Positions 35,599 through 44,808 of a DNA stretch of 64,000 bases are shown in pieces. The stretch is from UMGS1590 sp963558655 (GTDB lineage: Bacteria > Bacillota > Peptococcia > Peptococcales > Peptococcaceae). Every line of letters begins with the position of its first letter. Position 1 is the first letter of the stretch. The DNA is taken from NCBI GenBank assembly GCA_963558655.1, contig CAUWHJ010000016.1, positions 1 through 64,000 of the forward strand, given 5' to 3'. Under the pieces are notes generated by a model. The model saw nothing but the letters and a program-made list of their open reading frames with translations. It was not told where the DNA came from and searched no databases. The position numbers were made by a program, and so were the translations under genes.

Positions 35599-36078
35599 TT
35601 ATTTATGGTATTTTTGACCGCTGTTGATGCGCGCACAACGATAGAGCTGCTCGCAAAAGATGACGCGCATCAGCTGATGCGGAAAAGTAAGCTTGGAAAA
35701 TGAGAGCGCATAGTCGCTGCGGCGCAGCACACTGTCGCCAAGACCGTAGCTGCCGCCAATGACAAAGATGAGATGCGTGTGGCCGGTGCTTTCCCAAGTT
35801 CTGAGTTGGGCAGCGAGCGCCAGCGTATCGGGTGCTTTGCCGTTGATTTCTAAAGTAATGACAAAGTCGTCGACTTTGATATGGTTCAGTAAGCGTTCGG
35901 CTTCTTTATCTTTGAGGGCGTTGATGGCTTTTTCGCTTTCTTGCGCCGGGTCTTTTTCGTCGGCAACAGCAACAATTTTGAAACTGTGATATTTGCTCAA
36001 ACGTTTGCTGTATTCGTCAATGGCTTGCTGCCAGTATTTTTCTTTGATTTTGCCTACGCAAAGAAGGGTGATGTACAT
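35599..36078 (-). CDS. rlmH: 23S rRNA pseudouridine-1915 N3-methyltransferase
   Basis: RlmH is a SPOUT methyltransferase that modifies helix 69 of 23S rRNA. It is 159 aa, exactly the family length. Motifs: FVIGGSYGLGD near residue 104 and the C-terminal SFSKLTFPHQLMRVIFCEQ, then NSGQKYHK, which form the SAM-binding knot. It starts 5 bp after rqcH. Confidence 0.96.
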   Translation of the reverse strand: MYITLLCVGKIKEKYWQQAIDEYSKRLSKYHSFKIVAVADEKDPAQESEKAINALKDKEAERLLNHIKVDDFVITLEINGKAPDTLALAAQLRTWESTGHTHLIFVIGGSYGLGDSVLRRSDYALSFSKLTFPHQLMRVIFCEQLYRCARINSGQKYHK

Positions 36079-36083
36079 AATGC

Positions 36084-37853
36084 TTACTGCGCCTCCGTTT
36101 GCGTGAGCAGTGTTTCCACCTGGTGTTCATCTGGTGTGACAAAAACGGTTTGTTGGTCGGTGTAAATAACCATGCCCGGTTTGGCGCCTGATGGTTTGTG
36201 AACATTTTTACGTAGGGTAACGTCAACAGGCACCTTGGCAGAATAACGGGCTTTAGAGAACCAGGCAGCCAGGGTAGCAGCCTTTTCAATAATTTCTGGC
36301 GTAAAACCATCGTAACTGCGGTGTGCCTTAATGATGATATGAGTGCCGTGTATGTCTTTGGTGTGGAGCCAGAGGTCGGCATTGCGCCCGATTTTTTGCG
36401 TTACATAGTCGTTTTGATGATTGTTTTTGCCAATATAGAGTTCGTAGCCGTCAATGAAAAGATGGGTAGGTTGTGGTTTGTGCACAGCTTTTTTGTTGCG
36501 CGACTGTGCATGGCGTTTCGCATAGCCGGCTTCTTCCAGCTCAAGCCGTACATCAATGAGGTCCTCGGTGTTTTGCGCTTGCTCCAGACTGTCCTCGATG
36601 GTACGAAGATACTCCAGCTCTTCGCCGGTGCGTTCTGCCTGCACGGCAGCTTTTTCAGCACTGACCTTGGCTTTGTTGTATTTCTTGAAAAAGGCTTGTG
36701 CATTTTCATTTGGCGTCTTGCTTGGATTCATTTCAATGCGTTCCAGGGCGCCATTTTTATAGAAGTTTTCCACCTCAGCTACCGGCCCTTGCTTGATGCG
36801 ATACAGGTTGGCGGTGATAAGTTCGCCTTTGATGCGCCAATCGTCGGCGTATTCAAGCGCATCGACTTTTTCCAGCTGCAAGGCCAACTTTTTCTCGCAA
36901 CGTTCTTTTTCATGACGCACAATGCGTTCCAAGCTGCTGCGGCGCTGTTGAAAAAGTTCCTGCTGCTCTTTGATGGCATAGTAATCTTCCAGCATGGTTG
37001 TCATGGTTGGACGCGTTTCCTGATGGAAACTGTCAAACTGCACCAGAGAGAACGGTGCAAAAGCGAAAATTTCTCGCCCTTGATAAACCAGCGTTGGCTG
37101 CCAATCGGCATGGGTGCAGCGCGCAAGCAATTTGTCGCATTGTTGCCAGAGACGGCTGTAATCAATGTCGCCCAGGTATTCGATGCGTGTGTCTGGGGCG
37201 ATGCCGGCGCAAATGAGCAACTCGGTAACGGTTTGTGGCCCTAAACCGGCAATTGTTGCGAGAAGTGCTTTGGCTGCTGTTTTTTGCAGACCAGCGTCAA
37301 GCAGGGCAGAGGTGAGTGTTGTTTCGTTGAGCGTATCAAGTGGCAGTTTATGTTGAGCCGGCGGCATTTGGTAAGGAATCCCCGGCTGAAACTGGCGATA
37401 ATTATTCGTTCCCATGCCCACACGTTTAATGGCATCAAGAATGGTGCCGTGGTCGTCAAGCAATATGATGTTGCTGTTTTTTCCCATAAGCTCAAAAAGC
37501 AGTGTGAAAGTTGTTACCTCGCCAATCTCGTTACGACCACGTAAGTCGAAGGCAATCATACGTTCCCAGTCAATTTGATGAACGTCTTCAATCACAGCAC
37601 CTTGAATATGTTTACGTAACACCATGCAAAACTGCGGCGGCGTTAAAGGGCTGTCGAATGTTTGCTTGGTCAGTGAAACGCGTGCGCTTTGCGGATTGAT
37701 GGTGGCGAAGCATTTATGATTGCTGCCAGCGGCACGCACTGTCATGGTCATGGTGGTGGCGCTGGGTTGGGCAATTTTGTCGATGAGACCGCCCAAAAGC
37801 TGATTTTTTAGATCCTGCGCGAGCGCGCGCATCGCAATTCCATCTAAAGACAT
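36084..37853 (-). CDS. rqcH: Rqc2 homologue RqcH (NFACT, ribosome quality control)
   Basis: RqcH binds obstructed 50S subunits and recruits tRNA-Ala to add C-terminal alanine tails. The 589-aa protein has the order NFACT-N (SLDGIAMRALAQDL..., with FELMGKNSNIILLD), HhH region, long coiled coil (about 270-430) and NFACT-R near 455-560 (DLWLHTKDIHGTHIIIK). The start MSLDG follows AAAGGAGG at 6 nt; an ATG two codons earlier abuts that site and is rejected. Confidence 0.93.
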   Translation of the reverse strand: MSLDGIAMRALAQDLKNQLLGGLIDKIAQPSATTMTMTVRAAGSNHKCFATINPQSARVSLTKQTFDSPLTPPQFCMVLRKHIQGAVIEDVHQIDWERMIAFDLRGRNEIGEVTTFTLLFELMGKNSNIILLDDHGTILDAIKRVGMGTNNYRQFQPGIPYQMPPAQHKLPLDTLNETTLTSALLDAGLQKTAAKALLATIAGLGPQTVTELLICAGIAPDTRIEYLGDIDYSRLWQQCDKLLARCTHADWQPTLVYQGREIFAFAPFSLVQFDSFHQETRPTMTTMLEDYYAIKEQQELFQQRRSSLERIVRHEKERCEKKLALQLEKVDALEYADDWRIKGELITANLYRIKQGPVAEVENFYKNGALERIEMNPSKTPNENAQAFFKKYNKAKVSAEKAAVQAERTGEELEYLRTIEDSLEQAQNTEDLIDVRLELEEAGYAKRHAQSRNKKAVHKPQPTHLFIDGYELYIGKNNHQNDYVTQKIGRNADLWLHTKDIHGTHIIIKAHRSYDGFTPEIIEKAATLAAWFSKARYSAKVPVDVTLRKNVHKPSGAKPGMVIYTDQQTVFVTPDEHQVETLLTQTEAQ

Positions 37854-38068
37854 AGGCATCCTCCTTTGTGTCTGCCCTCTATTATAGCATAGTTGTTTGA
37901 TTTGGCGATAGCAGGGAGTGCGCGGAAACCATTATTTTTTGTGACGCACGCTGGTTCATACGCTGCCGCGGCGCTTTGGCTATTGGTGAAACCTGGTGAG
38001 AAAAATAGATGACTTGCGTAGGTAGCTATGCTATAATATCATCTAGTATGATGGAGAGGAGAATGCAC

Positions 38069-38317
38069 ATGGATGAGGTGAATACTTATCCATTGGAGCT
38101 CTTGGGACAAACCTATCAGGTGCGTACCACAGACGACAAAGACACCGTCATGGCGGTTTTTGAGCGTCTGCTTAGTGAGGTAGCAGCGGTTGGTGAAAGT
38201 CAGCATGGTTTGACACAGCGGGAGCAGCTGCTCATCGCAGCCTTAAATTTAACGCAAACTCTTCTTGATCTTGAAGAAGAAAACGCATTACTATTAGAAT
38301 TGTTGAATGCAGAATGA
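38069..38317 (+). CDS. zapA: Cell division protein ZapA
   Basis: ZapA bundles FtsZ filaments. The 82-aa product begins DEVNTYPLELLGQTYQVRT, the beta-strand head, and ends in a coiled-coil helix (LLIAALNLTQTLLDLEEENALLLELL). ATG codons at 38063 and 38069 are both possible; spacing from the GGAGAGGAG site favours the second. A TATAAT lies at 38032-38037 with a weak -35. Confidence 0.85.
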   Translation: MDEVNTYPLELLGQTYQVRTTDDKDTVMAVFERLLSEVAAVGESQHGLTQREQLLIAALNLTQTLLDLEEENALLLELLNAE

Positions 38318-38341
38318 TTAACGAATAGGATGGTGCATTGA

Positions 38342-39586
38342 ATGTTAAAAGATCAACTGATCGCATTTATGAAATCGTTTGAAAAAGACCACGATGACTT
38401 CCAGCTCTATGTGAAATTCGAGCACGTGCTCTTACACGCTGGCGATTTTACGGCTGTGAATTACAGTGATGAACAAGGGATTCGTGATTTGTTAGAATAT
38501 ATGTGCCGTGCTGGTTGGGAAAGAATTGAAAAAGACGGCATGATTGTTGGCGCTAAAAAAGAGCAGCAGACGGTAACGTTGGGTGTTGGCGGCCAGATTT
38601 GCTGGAAGTATGGTCCATTCATGGAAATGAAGGACGTTGACCAGGCATATTTGGGCTTCATTGAAGAGCTTTTTGAAGAACTGCGCCGCCGCGGCATGAC
38701 ACTTCTTGCAACAGGCCATCAGCCTGTGAGCGGCGTGGACGATATTGAAATTGTTCCAACAGAAGAAAATAAATGCCTGGTGGCTTATGCCAAAGATAAC
38801 GAGCGTCTCATGGACGCACTGACTTGCAGCGCAAAAACGAGCATCAGTATGCAGTATGCTCATGTGGATAACTTTGAAAAACGTTATCAGGCAGCGATGA
38901 TTATTCAACCTGCACTGGCTGCGCTCTTTGACAACACCGCTTGGGTGGGCGGCAAGGAAAATACCGATGTGCTTTATAACATCAACAATATCCTGAGCGC
39001 CGATTCCAGTTTCTATCATGTGGAAGACGCCATGAGCGAAAGTTTCAAATACAGCGACTTCGCCGACTTTATGCTTTATGCGCCGGCCGTTGCTAAAAAA
39101 GTTGATGGCAAGCTTACTGCTGTTGGCGACCAAAAAGTGGAAGAAGTGTTTGCTGATGGCATCACCGATGAAGATATTTTGCGTACTCTTTCTTATGTGA
39201 AGCCAATGGTTTCTTTTGACGAAAATGGTATGACACTGACCAACGTGGACAGCGTGCCATATCCGCTGAATATGGCTTATGTGCTGATGGTCAAAGGCTT
39301 GATGTATAACCCAGACCACATCACTGCCTTGCAGAAACTGATTGAAGAAATGAAAGAAGAAAACCTTGTTACCGCGCATCAGGAAATTTTGCGCCAGGGT
39401 TTGGCTGCACCAATGCGTGAGGGAACAGCCTTTGATTTGATTAAAGACCTGTACTTTATGATTACTTTAACCACAGGACCAAAAGAACAACATTATTTGC
39501 AGCCATTGAACGCGCTGCTCTTCAAGGGCGTGGCCACCAAGGGTGTCAGCGCCAAACAATTTGCCAATATGATGGCAAACGCGTAA
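38342..39586 (+). CDS. Glutamate-cysteine ligase-like protein (GCS2 family)
   Basis: This 414-aa protein resembles the GCS2/plant-type glutamate-cysteine ligase fold. A stretch GMTLLATGHQPVSGVDDIEIVPTEENK is followed by TCSAKTSISMQYAHVDNFEKRYQAAMIIQPALAALFDNTAW. This parallels the family pattern of a GFQP segment, then T-Q-VN-D and ALQP-ATALFANS. It would ligate glutamate to an amino compound, possibly cysteine to give gamma-glutamylcysteine. The assignment is by motif memory and needs a profile search. It follows zapA by 24 bp. Several catalytic-region residues differ from plant enzymes. Confidence 0.6.
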   Translation: MLKDQLIAFMKSFEKDHDDFQLYVKFEHVLLHAGDFTAVNYSDEQGIRDLLEYMCRAGWERIEKDGMIVGAKKEQQTVTLGVGGQICWKYGPFMEMKDVDQAYLGFIEELFEELRRRGMTLLATGHQPVSGVDDIEIVPTEENKCLVAYAKDNERLMDALTCSAKTSISMQYAHVDNFEKRYQAAMIIQPALAALFDNTAWVGGKENTDVLYNINNILSADSSFYHVEDAMSESFKYSDFADFMLYAPAVAKKVDGKLTAVGDQKVEEVFADGITDEDILRTLSYVKPMVSFDENGMTLTNVDSVPYPLNMAYVLMVKGLMYNPDHITALQKLIEEMKEENLVTAHQEILRQGLAAPMREGTAFDLIKDLYFMITLTTGPKEQHYLQPLNALLFKGVATKGVSAKQFANMMANA

Positions 39587-39602
39587 GATTCGCGATTCTT
39601 GA

Positions 39603-39629
39603 GCGACAGCTTGATGTTCAAGCTGTCGC
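39603..39629 (+). terminator. Hairpin before der
   Basis: GCGACAGCTTGA and TCAAGCTGTCGC pair perfectly with a TGT loop. Only TTCGTGTTCTT follows, so it is at best a partial terminator between the GCS2-like gene and der. Confidence 0.5.
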
Positions 39630-39656
39630 TTCGTGTTCTTGAAAGGAAGTGAGACC

Positions 39657-40976
39657 ATGAAACCAGTTGTTGCGATTGTTGGGCGAGCCAATGTGGGAAA
39701 ATCAACATTGTTCAATCGTCTGACGCACACCAGACGTGCGATTGTTGATGACTTCGCCGGTGTGACACGCGATCGTTTGTATGAGGACGTGACCTGGAAT
39801 GGAAAAACTTTTACGCTGATTGATACGGGCGGTATTGAGCTTAAAAGTAATGATGAAATATTAAAAAACGTGCGCTTTCAGGCAGAAATTGCCATTGAAG
39901 AAGCTGATGTTATTCTTTATGTGGTCGATGTGACCACAGGGGTAACGACTGATGACCAGGAAGTGGCACAAATGCTTCGCAAAAGCGGCAAGGACGTTAT
40001 TCTTGTTGTCAATAAAGTAGAACAGTTTGATGATTTAACAGATGTGTATGAGTTTTACAGCCTTGGTATGGACGACCTCATTCCGATTGCTGCTTCTCAT
40101 GGGACCAATACTGGTGATTTGCTTGATTTGGTGCATGAACACCTTGCTAACCTTCCTGCAACTGTTGAGGAGGACGACGAACGTGTTCATATTGCCGTTG
40201 TTGGTCGTCCGAACGTCGGCAAATCATCGTTGACAAACGCCATTATCGGGGAAGACCGCTCCATAGTCAGTGATGTGGCAGGGACTACGCGCGATGCTAT
40301 TGATTCAACCTTTGTTCACAATGGTGAAGAAATGGTCATTGTCGATACGGCTGGTATGCGTAAACGTGGCAAAATTGACATGGCCACCGAGCGATACAGC
40401 GTCATGCGTGCGTTGCGCGCTGTTGACCGCTGTGATGTGGCGCTCTTTGTCATCAATGCAGAAGAGGGGCTTATTGAGCAAGATAAAAAAGTGGCTGGCT
40501 ATGTGCATGAACAGGGCAAGGGACTTATCATTGTTGTCAATAAATGGGACCTTATTGACAAAGACGATAAAACCATGAAGCTCTATACAGAGAAAATTAA
40601 AAGCCAGTTGCTGTTTATGAGCTATGCGCCGATCATTTTTGTTTCCGCATTGACGGGGCAACGCGTAGGGCGTATTATTGACATCGTTAAGGCTGTGGCA
40701 GAAACGCGTCTCATGCGCCTGCCAACCAGTTTGGTCAACGAAATTGTGCGAGATGCGGTGCTGAAAAATCCGCCACCAACCGATAAAGGCAAGCGCTTGA
40801 AAATCTTCTATGCAACGCAGGTCGATGTTGCTCCGCCAACTTTCGCACTTTTTGTCAACGATGCTGAATTGATGCATTTTTCCTATTTGCGTTACTTGGA
40901 AAATTGTATTCGTAAGCATTTTGCTTTTGAAGGTACGACCATTCGTTTAGAACTACGCAATAAAAAAGAGGGATGA
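39657..40976 (+). CDS. der: Ribosome-assembly GTPase Der (EngA)
   Basis: Der is an essential double GTPase for 50S maturation. The 439-aa product has G1 motifs GRANVGKST near residue 9 and GRPNVGKSS near 182. Matching DTGG/DTAG and NKVE/NKWD motifs follow, then the C-terminal KH-like domain (PPTDKGKRLKIFYATQ). AAGGAAG precedes the ATG; a longer frame upstream lacks such a site. Confidence 0.97.
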   Translation: MKPVVAIVGRANVGKSTLFNRLTHTRRAIVDDFAGVTRDRLYEDVTWNGKTFTLIDTGGIELKSNDEILKNVRFQAEIAIEEADVILYVVDVTTGVTTDDQEVAQMLRKSGKDVILVVNKVEQFDDLTDVYEFYSLGMDDLIPIAASHGTNTGDLLDLVHEHLANLPATVEEDDERVHIAVVGRPNVGKSSLTNAIIGEDRSIVSDVAGTTRDAIDSTFVHNGEEMVIVDTAGMRKRGKIDMATERYSVMRALRAVDRCDVALFVINAEEGLIEQDKKVAGYVHEQGKGLIIVVNKWDLIDKDDKTMKLYTEKIKSQLLFMSYAPIIFVSALTGQRVGRIIDIVKAVAETRLMRLPTSLVNEIVRDAVLKNPPPTDKGKRLKIFYATQVDVAPPTFALFVNDAELMHFSYLRYLENCIRKHFAFEGTTIRLELRNKKEG

Positions 40977-40979
40977 ACC

Positions 40980-41585
40980 GTGGAGCAAGTCTCCTTTATG
41001 AACATTGTCATTATTGTCATTGTTGCTTACTTGTTAGGCTCATTGTCTTTTGGCTGGCTGATTGGTCGCTTGCGCGGGGTGAACATTCTCGAAGAAGGCA
41101 GCGGCAATCCCGGCTTCACCAACGCATGGCGCACACTTGGCATCAAATGGGCCATCATTGTGCTTTTCTTAGATGGCTTAAAAGGCTATTTAGCCACCTT
41201 TATCGGCGCCCATCTTGGCGGCGAAGTGGGCATGATGATAGGCTTTGTTGTTGCTATTTTTGGACATTCTAAGAGCTGGATGATTCATTTCAAAGGCGGT
41301 AAAGGCATTGCCACAGCTGGCGGCGCCTTGCTTTATGTGTCGCCTGGTACGCTGGCGATTTTGCTTGTCATTTTGGCCATCATTGTTGGTATCACCAGAT
41401 ATATGTCCCTTGGCTCACTCACCGTTGTCATTATTGCGCCTTTCCTTCTTTATTTGGAAGGGCAGCCGCCGCTTGTCATCGGTGTCATTGTCTGTGGTGT
41501 GGTCTATGTGATCTGGCTGCATCGGGGAAACATCAAACGCTTATTAAAAGGAACAGAAAATAAAATCGGCCAGAAAAGGAGTTGA
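40980..41585 (+). CDS. plsY: Acyl-phosphate:glycerol-3-phosphate acyltransferase
   Basis: PlsY makes lysophosphatidate at the membrane. The 201-aa product has the hallmark motifs YLLGSLSFGWLIGR, GSGNPGFTNAWRTLG and HFKGGKGIATAGG, with about five membrane segments. The start is GTG three bases after der. The der-plsY-gpsA order is common in Clostridia. Confidence 0.95.
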   Translation: MEQVSFMNIVIIVIVAYLLGSLSFGWLIGRLRGVNILEEGSGNPGFTNAWRTLGIKWAIIVLFLDGLKGYLATFIGAHLGGEVGMMIGFVVAIFGHSKSWMIHFKGGKGIATAGGALLYVSPGTLAILLVILAIIVGITRYMSLGSLTVVIIAPFLLYLEGQPPLVIGVIVCGVVYVIWLHRGNIKRLLKGTENKIGQKRS

Positions 41586-41590
41586 GTGTT

Positions 41591-42628
41591 ATGGCAAAAG
41601 TAGCGGTTTACGGCGCAGGCAGCTGGGGCACAGCACTGGCGCAGGTATTGGCTTGCAATGGACACGATGTGGTGCTTTGGGGACGCAATGAAGAACAGAT
41701 GCAGCAAATGGCTGATACGCATGAAAATAAAAAATATTTGCCAGGCGTTACCCTGCATCCACAGTTAATGGTGACAAGCCAATGGCCGGATGCACGAAAC
41801 TATGACTATTTGCTTATCGGCGTGCCAACGCAGAACCAACGTCACCTTTTAAGTGAACACAGCGACGAATTTGCCGCAGCGCATGGCGTGCTCATCAATG
41901 TTGCAAAAGGGATAGAAACGAGCACGGGAAAATGCGTGCACGATGTGTATAAAGACGTTCTCGGCGAAGATGTAATGCGCCGTTACGTTGTTCTTTATGG
42001 ACCAAGCCATGCGGAAGAATTTGGCCGCAATATGCCAACGGCCTTAGTGGCTGCTTCGGAAAATCCTGATGCGGCACAAGGTGTGCAGAACATTTTCATG
42101 AACGATAACGTGCGTGTGTATACCGGAAAAGATGTGGTTGGTGTTGAATTGGGTGGTGCGCTGAAAAACATCATTGCTTTAGCCATTGGTATGACGATTG
42201 GCTTGGGCTATGGCGACAATGCGCGTGCTGCGTTAATGACTCGTGGCCTGGCAGAAATTACCCGCCTTGGTGTGGCCTTAGGCGCAGAACCCTATACCTT
42301 CTTAGGGTTGACCGGTGTGGGTGATTTGTTTGTTACCTGCACCTCGGAACATAGCCGCAACCGCAGAGCCGGCATAATGCTTGGGCAGGGCCAGGCTCTG
42401 GATGACGTGCTTGCCAACATGGGCATGGTGGTTGAAGGCGTCAGCACGACAAAGGCAGCTTACGCACTGGCAAAAGAAAAACAAATTGAAATGCCAATTC
42501 TTGAACAAATTTATCATGTGCTTTTTGAAGGCGGTGATGTTAAAACGTGCACCCGTGCACTGATGACACGTTCAAAAAAAGGCGAACATGATGATTTTGA
42601 GAAAAAAGATAGCGTGGGTGAGGATTAA
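41591..42628 (+). CDS. gpsA: NAD(P)+-dependent glycerol-3-phosphate dehydrogenase
   Basis: GpsA reduces dihydroxyacetone phosphate to sn-glycerol-3-phosphate, the substrate of PlsY encoded just upstream. The 345-aa product has the Rossmann motif GAGSWGTALAQVLA at the N terminus, the GPSHAEEF motif near 140 and the catalytic Lys region VELGGALKNIIALA. ATG 9 nt after AAAGGAG is preferred over an upstream TTG. Confidence 0.96.
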   Translation: MAKVAVYGAGSWGTALAQVLACNGHDVVLWGRNEEQMQQMADTHENKKYLPGVTLHPQLMVTSQWPDARNYDYLLIGVPTQNQRHLLSEHSDEFAAAHGVLINVAKGIETSTGKCVHDVYKDVLGEDVMRRYVVLYGPSHAEEFGRNMPTALVAASENPDAAQGVQNIFMNDNVRVYTGKDVVGVELGGALKNIIALAIGMTIGLGYGDNARAALMTRGLAEITRLGVALGAEPYTFLGLTGVGDLFVTCTSEHSRNRRAGIMLGQGQALDDVLANMGMVVEGVSTTKAAYALAKEKQIEMPILEQIYHVLFEGGDVKTCTRALMTRSKKGEHDDFEKKDSVGED

Positions 42629-42631
42629 GCG

Positions 42632-43417
42632 ATGGAAGAAATCATTAGTCTGGACAACGTATCATACATTCGCAACGGCCAATACATTTTGAAAAATGTG
42701 AACTGGCACGTGCAGCGTGGCGAACATTGGGTCATTCTTGGGCCGAATGGTTCCGGAAAAACCACCACGTTAAACATGGTGAACGGTTACATTTTCCCTT
42801 CTGAGGGTCATGTGAAAGTGTTGGAATTTGAGTTTGGCCGCTCTTCCATCGTTGAGTTGCGTAAACGCATTGGCTGGGTCAGCTCGGCACTTTCTCAGTT
42901 TATTCCGAGCAATGATTATCCGCTGCACATTGTGCTTAGCGGTAAATTTGCTTCGCTTGGATTGTGGGAAAAGGTTGATGATGCCGACGTTGAACGGGCG
43001 AATACCATCTTGGAGCAGCTAAACATTCGCCATTTGTCGGAACGCAAGTATGGTATGCTCAGCCAGGGCGAGAAACAAAAAGTGCTCATTGGCCGCGCGC
43101 TGATGAACAATCCGGACATCATTATTTTCGATGAAGCGTTCAATGGTCTTGATATTTTCGCACGCCGTGATATGGAAATAGCGATTGACGAATTGGCTGC
43201 CGGCGATATTACGTTCATTCTGGTCACCCATAATACCGATGAAATTCTTCCTGTGTTCAACAAAGCGTTATTATTGCGCGATGGACAGGTTCATTCACAG
43301 GGCAATATAGAGGACATGATTCAATACGATAATTTGTCTGATTTCTATGGCGCTGAGGTGGATGTGTTCAAGCATAAAGAGCGTTTCTATCTTTCGTTGG
43401 CCGACACAAACAAGTAA
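42632..43417 (+). CDS. Stand-alone ABC ATP-binding protein (YlmA/ModF-like)
   Basis: This 261-aa ATPase has Walker A GPNGSGKTTT near residue 38, signature LSQGEKQKV, Walker B IIIFDEAFNGLD and switch His in VTHNTDEI. No permease is adjacent, as with B. subtilis YlmA. Function unknown; it may energise a distant permease or act as a non-transport ABC protein. It follows gpsA by 3 bp and ends the unit. Confidence 0.87.
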   Translation: MEEIISLDNVSYIRNGQYILKNVNWHVQRGEHWVILGPNGSGKTTTLNMVNGYIFPSEGHVKVLEFEFGRSSIVELRKRIGWVSSALSQFIPSNDYPLHIVLSGKFASLGLWEKVDDADVERANTILEQLNIRHLSERKYGMLSQGEKQKVLIGRALMNNPDIIIFDEAFNGLDIFARRDMEIAIDELAAGDITFILVTHNTDEILPVFNKALLLRDGQVHSQGNIEDMIQYDNLSDFYGAEVDVFKHKERFYLSLADTNK

Positions 43418-43420
43418 AGG

Positions 43421-43449
43421 TTTGTATTAGGCATTTCATATGCTATAAT
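43421..43449 (+). promoter_or_regulatory. Probable promoter of scpA-scpB-glmS
   Basis: A perfect TATAAT (43444-43449) is preceded at 17 bp by a weak TTTGTA. It lies 33 bp before the scpA start. Confidence 0.5.
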
Positions 43450-43482
43450 AAAAATGATTATCAATCGTAGGAGGCAGCGAGT

Positions 43483-44202
43483 TTGCAAACCCTCGAATTT
43501 CATTTGGATCATTTCGATGGCCCAATGGATTTATTGATGCATTTATTGGAAAAAAATAAAATTGACGTTTATGACATTCCTATCAACACACTGACAGACC
43601 AGTATTTGATGTATTTGGAAGATGCTCAGAGCATGAACCTTGACATTGCAAGTCATTTCCTGCTTTTTGCGGCACAGTTGGTGAGAATTAAAGTGAAAAT
43701 GCTTTTGCCTAAACGGCGTCATGAAGAAGCAGAGGAAGATCCGCGTCAGAGCTTGGTGGATCAAATTGTAGCCTATCGCTTTTTCAAAACGCTGGCTGGC
43801 GATCTTGAAGAATTGCAAGAGCACTCTGCCTGCTATCATCAGCGGCAGGTGGACATGAAAGCATTGAGTGAAAAATATAAAAAAATTGAACCACCAAAAG
43901 GATTGGATGCGAATATGCTTTTAACAGCGTTTCAAGTGCTGGAAGCATATTCGGAAGAAAAATCCAGCGTGTTGGTGGTCGAGAAAATGAGTTTTTCCAT
44001 TGAGGAGCTAAAAAAAGATTTGTTGTCTTTTTGTCGGGAATCGGTATGCCCAACGTTCCAAAATGTATTGAAAAACTGTACAACAACCGATGAGATGATA
44101 ACATTTTTCCTCGCACTTTTGGAATGTATCAGACGTAATGAAATTGTGGCTGTACAGCATGAACTTTTTGGTGACATCTGGCTCACAGCACAAGCAGGTT
44201 AA
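43483..44202 (+). CDS. scpA: Segregation and condensation protein A
   Basis: ScpA is the kleisin of the SMC-ScpAB condensin. The 239-aa product begins FHLDHFDGPMDLLMHLLEKNKIDVYDIPI, the Smc-binding N-terminal signature, and ends with a winged helix. The start is TTG supported by AGGAGG. scpB follows after 9 bp. Confidence 0.94.
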   Translation: MQTLEFHLDHFDGPMDLLMHLLEKNKIDVYDIPINTLTDQYLMYLEDAQSMNLDIASHFLLFAAQLVRIKVKMLLPKRRHEEAEEDPRQSLVDQIVAYRFFKTLAGDLEELQEHSACYHQRQVDMKALSEKYKKIEPPKGLDANMLLTAFQVLEAYSEEKSSVLVVEKMSFSIEELKKDLLSFCRESVCPTFQNVLKNCTTTDEMITFFLALLECIRRNEIVAVQHELFGDIWLTAQAG

Positions 44203-44211
44203 GGAGTTATT

Positions 44212-44793
44212 ATGCTCATTGACAATTCTTATAAAGCGATTGCAGAAGGGTTGCTTTTTATAGCAGAATCTCCTATGCGCGTTGATGAACTGGCAAAAAT
44301 CATGGAGATTGATGAACGCGCTGTGCGCGAAGTGATGACCTTATTGATGGAGGAGTATGCGTCCTCAGAGCGTGGCATTGTGCTGCGCGAAATTGGTGGT
44401 GGTTATCAGTTTTCGACTGCGCCAATGGTAGCACCCTATATTGATAAGATTTTTTCAGAGAAAAAGACTAAACTTTCTCATGCCGCCTATGAGACATTGG
44501 CCATTATTGCATATAAACAACCGGTCACTCGCAGCCAAATTGAATATATTCGTGGTGTGAAATCCGATGGTCCACTGCAACAATTACAGGCGCGTGGCCT
44601 GGTGGAAGAAAAAGGGCGGTTGGAGCAACCAGGACGCCCTGTTGTTTTTGGAACAACAACAGCGTTTTTGGTGGCGTTTGGTCTTAATAAGCTGGAAGAT
44701 TTGCCGAAGTATGATGAATGTCAGAATTTTGATTTTGAACTAAAGGATGCGTTTCCTGAGGAAGCCGCCGTTGACCAAGAAAAGAAAGAGTAA
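44212..44793 (+). CDS. scpB: Segregation and condensation protein B
   Basis: ScpB forms a dimer of two winged-helix domains that clasps ScpA. The 193-aa product shows AIAEGLLFIAESPMRVDELAKIM and the conserved SHAAYETLAIIAYKQPVTRSQIEYIRGV. It is cotranscribed between scpA and glmS. Confidence 0.94.
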   Translation: MLIDNSYKAIAEGLLFIAESPMRVDELAKIMEIDERAVREVMTLLMEEYASSERGIVLREIGGGYQFSTAPMVAPYIDKIFSEKKTKLSHAAYETLAIIAYKQPVTRSQIEYIRGVKSDGPLQQLQARGLVEEKGRLEQPGRPVVFGTTTAFLVAFGLNKLEDLPKYDECQNFDFELKDAFPEEAAVDQEKKE

Positions 44794-44808
44794 GTAGGAG
44801 GAGTTCAT

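Noticed and set aside
43449..43463. Fur-box-like TAAAAAT-G-ATTATCA before scpA
   Set aside because: It matches 12 of 14 dyad positions but lies in AT-rich promoter DNA, and no iron-related gene is downstream; probably chance.
44794..44808. glmS ribozyme
   Set aside because: Only 15 bp separate scpB and glmS, too little for the ribozyme.
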